Program-made: the position numbers and the translations under genes
The notes under the pieces: generated by a model
What the model was told of the DNA's origin: nothing
Seen by the model: the letters and a program-made list of their open reading frames with translations, nothing else
Databases searched by the model: none
DNA from: Candidatus Zhuqueibacterota bacterium
GTDB taxonomy: Bacteria > Zhuqueibacterota > Zhuqueibacteria > Thermofontimicrobiales > Thiofontviventaceae
DNA: 6,157 bases
Direction: 5' to 3'
Assembly: GCA_014729735.1 (NCBI GenBank)
Contig: WJJN01000566.1
Coordinates: forward strand, 1-6,157
Shown: positions 1-4,285 of the stretch, one piece after another
Position numbering within the stretch: the stretch's first letter is position 1
Layout: each line of letters opens with the position of its first letter

Positions 1-1045
1 ATAATACCAGCACAATCGCAGCGCCTGCAATTTTACGAAAATAAGCTGTTTGCAAAAATATGAGATAAAGTATGAATGCCAGCAGTGGCAGAATGAAAAA
101 TTCCGAGTAAGGCAGATGTTCTAAAAACCGCTGGCTTAAAATATTGTCGATGACTGTTGCATGGATCAATACACCAGGAAAGTCATAGGAATATGGAGTC
201 ACAAAAATATCCTCATCGATCAAACTGCCGATCAATACAATTTTGTTTTCAAATTCTTTTGACAATTCCTGATGTCCGGTGCCTGCCAGGATGGTTTTGC
301 AATATGCATGAACATCTATAAAAGAATAACAATTTGTAAACACTTCCTCATCGCCGAGGAAGTTTATCAATATTTCGCTGCTGAAATTGGTAGGTATCTC
401 TAATGATCGATTGTCTGCAATCAATAATTTGATTTCATCTTCCCTTATTTCGACATTAGTATCTTCGATGTTACGAAATGTCTTTACGATTTGCAACGGA
501 AAACAAGGGATTAATGAATCTTTAACTGAGATAAAACCGGGCATAAATGAAATTTGTCTGTTATATTGATTCAGGAATACTCCGAGATGTCCCACAGATG
601 CTCCGGCTGCCATAAGCGGGCTCCAGACTGGAGGCATTTCTTCGGTTTCATAGCAAACCGCACTCCCCGGAGCAGGATCGATATTTCTAAAATAGCATCC
701 TATTACCACATTCTCAGACTTCCGAATCGCATCCACCAATAAACTGTCATTTAATTTATCACTGGCTTCTTCAAAACGAAAATCGATGCCAATAACAGCC
801 GCTTTCAGTTTCATTAATCCCTTGATCACTGTCGCGAAAATTCGACGCTGATACGGTGCATCCCCAAATTTGTCGCGCGATGCTTCGTCCAGCAGCACCA
901 GGGAGATGCTCTGATTCGGCGTCAATTCATCACGCATATGAAAGCGGTAGTCAATGCTTTTCCATTCGAATTCACTGCCAATGGTTGTTGTATCAAATGT
1001 GGCAGCGAGCAGAATGAGCAACAGTATGATGCCAAGATATGTCAA
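1..1045 (-). CDS. CHASE2-domain membrane protein, 3' part missing (runs off left edge)
   Basis: The frame is open from just after the TPR stop codon to the window edge, and I translated it base by base (348 codons from TTG at 1045). Residues 2-15 (LTYL-type start, GIILLLILLAA) form a membrane anchor. Residues about 28-310 match CHASE2, an extracytoplasmic sensor domain: ISLVLLDEASRDKFG (47-61) with QRR before a helix, AAVIGIDFRFEE (82-93), NFLGDEEVFTNCYSFIDV (228-245), NKIVLIGSLIDEDIFVTPY (267-285), and PGVLIHATVIDNILSQRFL (290-308). A second hydrophobic segment follows (FFILPLLAFILYLIFL, 316-331) and a third begins (about 340), as usual for CHASE2 proteins, which often carry two or three helices before a cytoplasmic cyclase, kinase or phosphatase domain. 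The output domain is not in the window, so the enzyme class is unknown. No ATG exists near the 5' end; the first in-frame ATG would remove the anchor and part of the domain. TTG at 1045 is a conventional choice, but the Shine-Dalgarno sequence fits a start 5-6 codons earlier better. Ligand unknown. Confidence 0.88.
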   Translation of the reverse strand, partial: MTYLGIILLLILLAATFDTTTIGSEFEWKSIDYRFHMRDELTPNQSISLVLLDEASRDKFGDAPYQRRIFATVIKGLMKLKAAVIGIDFRFEEASDKLNDSLLVDAIRKSENVVIGCYFRNIDPAPGSAVCYETEEMPPVWSPLMAAGASVGHLGVFLNQYNRQISFMPGFISVKDSLIPCFPLQIVKTFRNIEDTNVEIREDEIKLLIADNRSLEIPTNFSSEILINFLGDEEVFTNCYSFIDVHAYCKTILAGTGHQELSKEFENKIVLIGSLIDEDIFVTPYSYDFPGVLIHATVIDNILSQRFLEHLPYSEFFILPLLAFILYLIFLQTAYFRKIAGAAIVLVL

Positions 1046-1066
1046 ATTTCGTTTTTTCGTGATCTG

Positions 1067-1071
1067 CTCCT
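1067..1071 (-). promoter_or_regulatory. Ribosome binding site AGGAG of the CHASE2 gene, overlapping the TPR stop codon
   Basis: AGGAG reads through the TAG stop of the TPR gene (TAGGAG). It lies 21 nt before the TTG at 1045, too far for normal use. It is 6 nt before ACG (1060-1058) and 3 nt before ATC (1063-1061). A start at either would give a basic n-region (KKRN) ahead of the hydrophobic anchor, as expected of a signal anchor. The overlap suggests translational coupling to the TPR gene. Which codon is used cannot be settled from sequence alone. Confidence 0.5.
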
Positions 1072-1651
1072 ACTGTAATTTCCAGTATAAATATGATTTC
1101 ATATCACCCGGACTGAGAGATTTGCTGCCAGCAGATCGAGCCGGTTTTTTCTTTTTCTTCTGTTTGTCTTTTTGCTTTTCACGGGGCTTTTTCGATTTTT
1201 TCGGTTTGATTTTCGAAAAGCTTTTCTCCATGTTCTCCCGGATCACAGCTTCGTTTATATTCGAGGTTTCCCCTTTTTCTCCGGTTTCCTCCTCGAATTC
1301 CATTGCCAGTAAATGATACGCTTTGTCCCTTTGCTGACCGCATTTTTCGAAAGCCGTTATAAAATATTTTTCAGCAGCTGGATTATCATTTTTGATAAGA
1401 TAAACAATCGCCAGATTCAAATAAATTCCGGCATCTTCCGGAGCCAATTCTAAAGCTTGTTCATATAAATTAATAGCTGAGTCCAATTTTGCAATGTCAC
1501 CTGCCGAATTCAGCACATACGTATTTGCAAGATTATTCAGCAGAGCAGATGTGTCGCTCTGTGAGGTCTCCTCTTTCTGCTGATCATTTTCTGATGCAAT
1601 GCAAAATTGAACGCTTATTACCAGTATGAGTATCATTAAAATTTTCTTCAT
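1070..1651 (-). CDS. Exported TPR-repeat protein with lysine-rich C-terminal tail
   Basis: This 193-residue protein starts at ATG 1651 with a good Shine-Dalgarno sequence 8 nt upstream. Residues 1-20 (MKKILMILILVISVQFCIAS) are a signal peptide. Cys17 lacks a proper lipobox (VQFC), so a soluble periplasmic protein is more likely than a lipoprotein. Residues about 38-72 and 75-108 form two tetratricopeptide repeats (SAINLYEQALELAPED, then YLNLAIVYLIKNDNPAAEKY), and a further helix follows at 110-120. TPRs bind partner proteins. After an acidic linker, residues 148-177 are extremely basic (KPKKSKKPREKQKDKQKKKKK), which could bind nucleic acid, acidic polymer or membrane, or offer lysines for cross-linking. 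The gene sits 66 bp after the barrel gene and 24 bp before the earliest anchor codon region of the CHASE2 gene, so it belongs to the same likely operon. Its specific partner is unknown; a periplasmic adaptor between the two neighbours is an inference. Confidence 0.9.
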   Translation of the reverse strand: MKKILMILILVISVQFCIASENDQQKEETSQSDTSALLNNLANTYVLNSAGDIAKLDSAINLYEQALELAPEDAGIYLNLAIVYLIKNDNPAAEKYFITAFEKCGQQRDKAYHLLAMEFEEETGEKGETSNINEAVIRENMEKSFSKIKPKKSKKPREKQKDKQKKKKKPARSAGSKSLSPGDMKSYLYWKLQ

Positions 1652-1659
1652 GAATTGTT

Positions 1660-1665
1660 CTCCCC
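1660..1665 (-). promoter_or_regulatory. Ribosome binding site of the TPR gene (GGGGAG)
   Basis: GGGGAG lies 8 nt upstream of ATG 1651 and confirms that start. The 66-bp spacer between the barrel and TPR genes (1652-1717) is AT-rich, holds no hairpin with a T-tract, and shows no clear promoter, which favours cotranscription. Confidence 0.75.
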
Positions 1666-1717
1666 TTTTTAAAACGCAGCTTTATAAAAGACGAAAATAC
1701 TAAAAGAATAATACACA

Positions 1718-3934
1718 TTACGGTTTTTTAAAATTATCAAAGATTTTTTTGTACATCTGCTGAGCACCTCTTGTATCGCCTATCAAATGCAAAATATAAG
1801 CCAGCTCATTTATCCTTGTGAGATCGTCAGGATTTTCGCGCAGCGGGGCATGGTAGTTTATTTCCAGAAATTCATGCTGTAGTCTCTTGAACGCTCTGCA
1901 TTCCGGATCATATTCCCCGGCGATATCACGCCAATCAGGCAATTTCAGCGTTGTGTCAGCATTAGCTCGTTTCAGCGGTCGATACCGCAACCACGCCGCA
2001 TGCACATCGACGATTCGGAGTTGCTCACTATTCTCGAATGAATTGATTTGCGCAGCACCTTTATTTAATGCTTCCCGGAATGGCTGCCCATATAATGTGG
2101 TTTCCAGCGGCAGCCACACGTGATTATCGTAAATCACATACATTTCTTCTGGCAAACATAATTTCAACCGCTGTCGTTCATGAATACCGGTATCGAACAT
2201 CAGAAAAATATGTTTGGGTACATCGATCAGCGCCGTGCGAATGCCTAAATTTTCCAGCAGCGCTGCGAATAAAATCGTGGTGTCATCACAATCGCCCTGT
2301 TTTTTCAGCAGCAATTCACCCGGATATTGAATCGTATCCAGCTCCCGTTCATGTTTTGCAAACGGCGTGTTGGGATCGATGCGGTAACGAATGCCGTATT
2401 TACCCACCATATTGAATGTGAGTGCTGCCAGTGTGACATTTTTATTGATCAGTATCGATTGCGGATTATTATTGAAGAAATCCTGGGCTCTGGCAGTCAC
2501 CTGCTCCACGAGATTGTCCCTTATCGTTATAAAAGCCGCCGCTGCATCGGTGCCATGCGACCAGTTGATGGTACCCGCGCCATAGACAAGAAACGGTGGG
2601 CTCATTTCCTCTTCTTTACGTGTGCCAAGAACCGTTTTTGGCTTTAATGTAATTTTGGCGCTGGTCCAGCTCCCGTCATGTTGAGATGCATGTAGAATTT
2701 CATTTGGAAGGTTCGGATAAAGCACGATGCTCTTCGCGGATTCTATTCCCGGATCGATTTTGAAGATTTTTTCCGAACGTATGCCGAATTTGGTCTCCTC
2801 GAATTCGATTTTGCAAACAGCAGGTTTATCCCCGTTGCACACGACTTCCACTACTGCGCAGGTATCTGTCTCATGACGTATAAACTGCGACGCGTAAATA
2901 TCACGCACCCCAACGGAACGTATCTTCACCGGAGATTCAGGAAGATTGAAATTGAATGACAGTGAAAATCGGTTGGTATTTTCCAGAAACGGTGAGCTTG
3001 TAAAGGCATAATCTGCCTGAAAAAATTTGTATCGAACACCGACTCCAAAAGAAAAGATGGACTCATTTTCACCATGCTCGAATTGATCTTTCTGAATCCC
3101 TCCGCGAAGCGCCAGTGCATTTTTCAGCCAGATTTCTGCGCCCAGATGAATTCGATCGTCAAAATCCAAAGCGATCAGCGGATTGTGAAAAAGCCAGAAA
3201 TCATTGAATTGATAGCAACAACCATAGCGAATATTCATGGGAAAGGCAGTTTCGCGTACACCGTTTTTATAATTCAATCTGGTATCATTCACATCATGCA
3301 CCACGACACCGATCCTGAAATGATCGCCGGGACAGAGCAGCGCTGCGGCATCCATTCCAATGCCCGATGCTTTTCCCTGTACAATATTTTCGAGACTGGC
3401 AGAAGAAGTGAGATATTTGAATTTCGCTCCGATGCTAATCCAGCGATGCAATAAAATTCCAGCGGAAAAAGATAGATCATGTTGCGAAAAATCCAGCGCA
3501 TCATCTTCATAACCCAGATTGAACCAGTCGAATCCAAAAGTGAATATCCGCGAGTCCGGCAGAAACAGGAAACCGGGTAGCAGAGCGGCAAAATAATTAT
3601 TTGCGATTCCCGTGTTGAACAGATCGGCGTGCATGAAATGAAATTCATACCTCTCAATTCTCGCCGTACCCGCAGGATTCCAGTAGATGGCATTGGCATC
3701 ATCTGCAATTCCGACGAAAGTCTCCCCCATTGCCATGGGGCGGGCACCGACGAACATCGGATTGCGGATCGTCGAAGTCTGGGCAGAAATACCATTGACA
3801 GAAAAGATGGAGAAGAATAACACTGCGGCGACACCCAGCTTTTTCACAGGATGCAGTAGCCAGGTCACTAAAATAGTTGCTATGTTATCACTGCCCAATT
3901 TCTCTGAAACGACAGTGAATAATTTCTTCTTCAT
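1718..3934 (-). CDS. PorV/PorQ-type outer-membrane beta-barrel fused to a transglutaminase-like domain
   Basis: The product has 738 residues. Residues 1-51 are an unusually long signal region: a polar leader, a hydrophobic core at about 34-46 (GVAAVLFFSIFSV), and probable cleavage after GISA. Residues about 57-331 are a PorV/PorQ (UPF0164-like) barrel: the hallmark GARPMAMGETFVGIADDAN and IYWNPAGTA (63-91), alternating beta-strands, and a typical closing strand pair with VRYKFFQADYAF (300-311) and NRFSLSFNFN (321-330). Residues about 335-435 look like a beta-sandwich linker. Residues about 465-615 resemble a papain-fold transglutaminase-like domain: QGDCDDTTILFAALLENLGI (546-565) gives the candidate nucleophile Cys549, VPKHIFLMFDTG (572-583) gives His575, and VWLPLETT (606-613) matches the usual W-x-P-x-D-x-T motif with Glu611 replacing Asp. 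Residues 703-735 resemble one degenerate TPR. Ordinary PorV/PorQ proteins end after the barrel at roughly 300-400 residues. The family transports or anchors surface cargo in some bacteria; the appended domain could process or cross-link protein in the periplasm, or could be a binding module. Exact function unknown. Confidence 0.9.
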   Translation of the reverse strand: MKKKLFTVVSEKLGSDNIATILVTWLLHPVKKLGVAAVLFFSIFSVNGISAQTSTIRNPMFVGARPMAMGETFVGIADDANAIYWNPAGTARIERYEFHFMHADLFNTGIANNYFAALLPGFLFLPDSRIFTFGFDWFNLGYEDDALDFSQHDLSFSAGILLHRWISIGAKFKYLTSSASLENIVQGKASGIGMDAAALLCPGDHFRIGVVVHDVNDTRLNYKNGVRETAFPMNIRYGCCYQFNDFWLFHNPLIALDFDDRIHLGAEIWLKNALALRGGIQKDQFEHGENESIFSFGVGVRYKFFQADYAFTSSPFLENTNRFSLSFNFNLPESPVKIRSVGVRDIYASQFIRHETDTCAVVEVVCNGDKPAVCKIEFEETKFGIRSEKIFKIDPGIESAKSIVLYPNLPNEILHASQHDGSWTSAKITLKPKTVLGTRKEEEMSPPFLVYGAGTINWSHGTDAAAAFITIRDNLVEQVTARAQDFFNNNPQSILINKNVTLAALTFNMVGKYGIRYRIDPNTPFAKHERELDTIQYPGELLLKKQGDCDDTTILFAALLENLGIRTALIDVPKHIFLMFDTGIHERQRLKLCLPEEMYVIYDNHVWLPLETTLYGQPFREALNKGAAQINSFENSEQLRIVDVHAAWLRYRPLKRANADTTLKLPDWRDIAGEYDPECRAFKRLQHEFLEINYHAPLRENPDDLTRINELAYILHLIGDTRGAQQMYKKIFDNFKKP

Positions 3935-3942
3935 CTTATTTG

Positions 3943-3946
3943 CCTC
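3943..3946 (-). promoter_or_regulatory. Ribosome binding site supporting the barrel gene start at 3934
   Basis: GAGG lies 8 nt upstream of ATG 3934. An alternative GTG at 3847 (residue 30) would yield a compact signal peptide beginning with KKLGVAAVLFF, but no Shine-Dalgarno sequence precedes it. The upstream ATG is therefore preferred despite the long leader. Confidence 0.55.
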
Positions 3947-3961
3947 GAAATTGAATCATTT

Positions 3962-3990
3962 CAAATTATCGCAAATACGATATGATGCAA
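3962..3990 (-). promoter_or_regulatory. Weak promoter candidate with a small inverted repeat before the barrel operon
   Basis: Reading on the minus strand, TATCG (3982-3978) and CGATA (3971-3967) form a perfect 5-bp inverted repeat around a 6-nt spacer. TTGCAT (3990-3985) and TAATTT (3968-3963) are spaced 16 nt apart but match the sigma-70 boxes poorly. TAATTTG also nearly fits the Bacteroidota -7 element TAnnTTTG. The site lies 28-56 nt upstream of the barrel start codon, the right place for a promoter/operator. It is short enough to be chance. Confidence 0.22.
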
Positions 3991-4160
3991 TCATTCTTCT
4001 AATAATTGCCTGTTCTCACTGAAATATGATTTCAAAATTTTTGCCCAGACTGCATATCCTTCTTCTGCCAGATGAGTTGCGCCTGCATATTTCCGATTGA
4101 GTAAGAAACGAGGAGCGCGCACATCAAGACAATTATATTGTTTTTAAAATCTGATCTCAT
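3991..4160 (-). pseudogene. Probable remnant of an exported SGNH/GDSL-type hydrolase gene with a large internal deletion
   Basis: Two fragments in different frames overlap here. From ATG 4160 one frame reads MRSDFKN, then a hydrophobic core (IIVLMCALLVSYSIG) and NMQAQ, which looks like a complete signal peptide. It continues only 14 residues beyond that and stops at 4032. The second frame, open from 4143 and ending with TGA at 3991, has no start and reads THLAEEGYAVWAKILKSYF from about 4077. This resembles the C-terminal block of SGNH hydrolases (DGxHLxxxGYxxWAxxL), which carries the catalytic His, here His at 4074-4072. The Asp normally two or three residues before this His is absent: the two codons before Thr read Gly-Ala. 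The simplest reading is that a secreted esterase/lipase gene downstream of GH9 lost its middle by a deletion near 4077-4090 that also shifted the frame. Alternatives are a chance signal-like ORF beside a C-terminal scrap. At about 50 codons it cannot encode a working hydrolase. Confidence 0.6.
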
Positions 4161-4285
4161 ACGGTTTCTCAAAAGCTAAATAAATCGCTTAAATCCCCCT
4201 TATTTTGAATGCGGCAACATCGTCACCCTTCAAAGAGGAAATTTTCACAATTTTGGTCCAATCTATGTATTAATAATTGACTGAT
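4161..4285 (-). other. Non-coding spacer between GH9 and the hydrolase remnant
   Basis: This AT-rich spacer has stops in the frames examined and no clear terminator hairpin after the GH9 stop codon. Minus-strand AGGGGGATTTAAG (4200-4188), followed by GATTTATTT, resembles a worn copy of the G-rich/ATTTAAG dispersed intergenic repeats found in many environmental genomes, but a second copy is not present in this window. GAG (4171-4168 area) is a weak possible ribosome site for the signal-peptide remnant starting at 4160. Confidence 0.35.

Noticed and set aside
1040..1045. TTGACA, a perfect -35 box on the minus strand at the CHASE2 5' end
   Set aside because: No acceptable -10 box follows at 16-18 nt, and the position is inside the anchor-coding region.
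954..1316. Plus-strand ORF with phenylalanine-rich stretch (FFFFF, FFDFF)
   Set aside because: It is the antisense image of the lysine-rich tail (AAA/AAG codons) of the TPR gene and has no ribosome site or recognisable motif.
3725..3740. CCCCAT-N4-ATGGGG inverted repeat
   Set aside because: It falls inside the conserved PMAMG coding motif of the barrel protein, so protein sequence explains it.
3289..3834. Minus-strand 181-residue ORF inside the barrel gene in another frame
   Set aside because: The main frame carries the conserved PorV/PorQ motifs across the same bases, and this frame lacks a ribosome site and any family resemblance.
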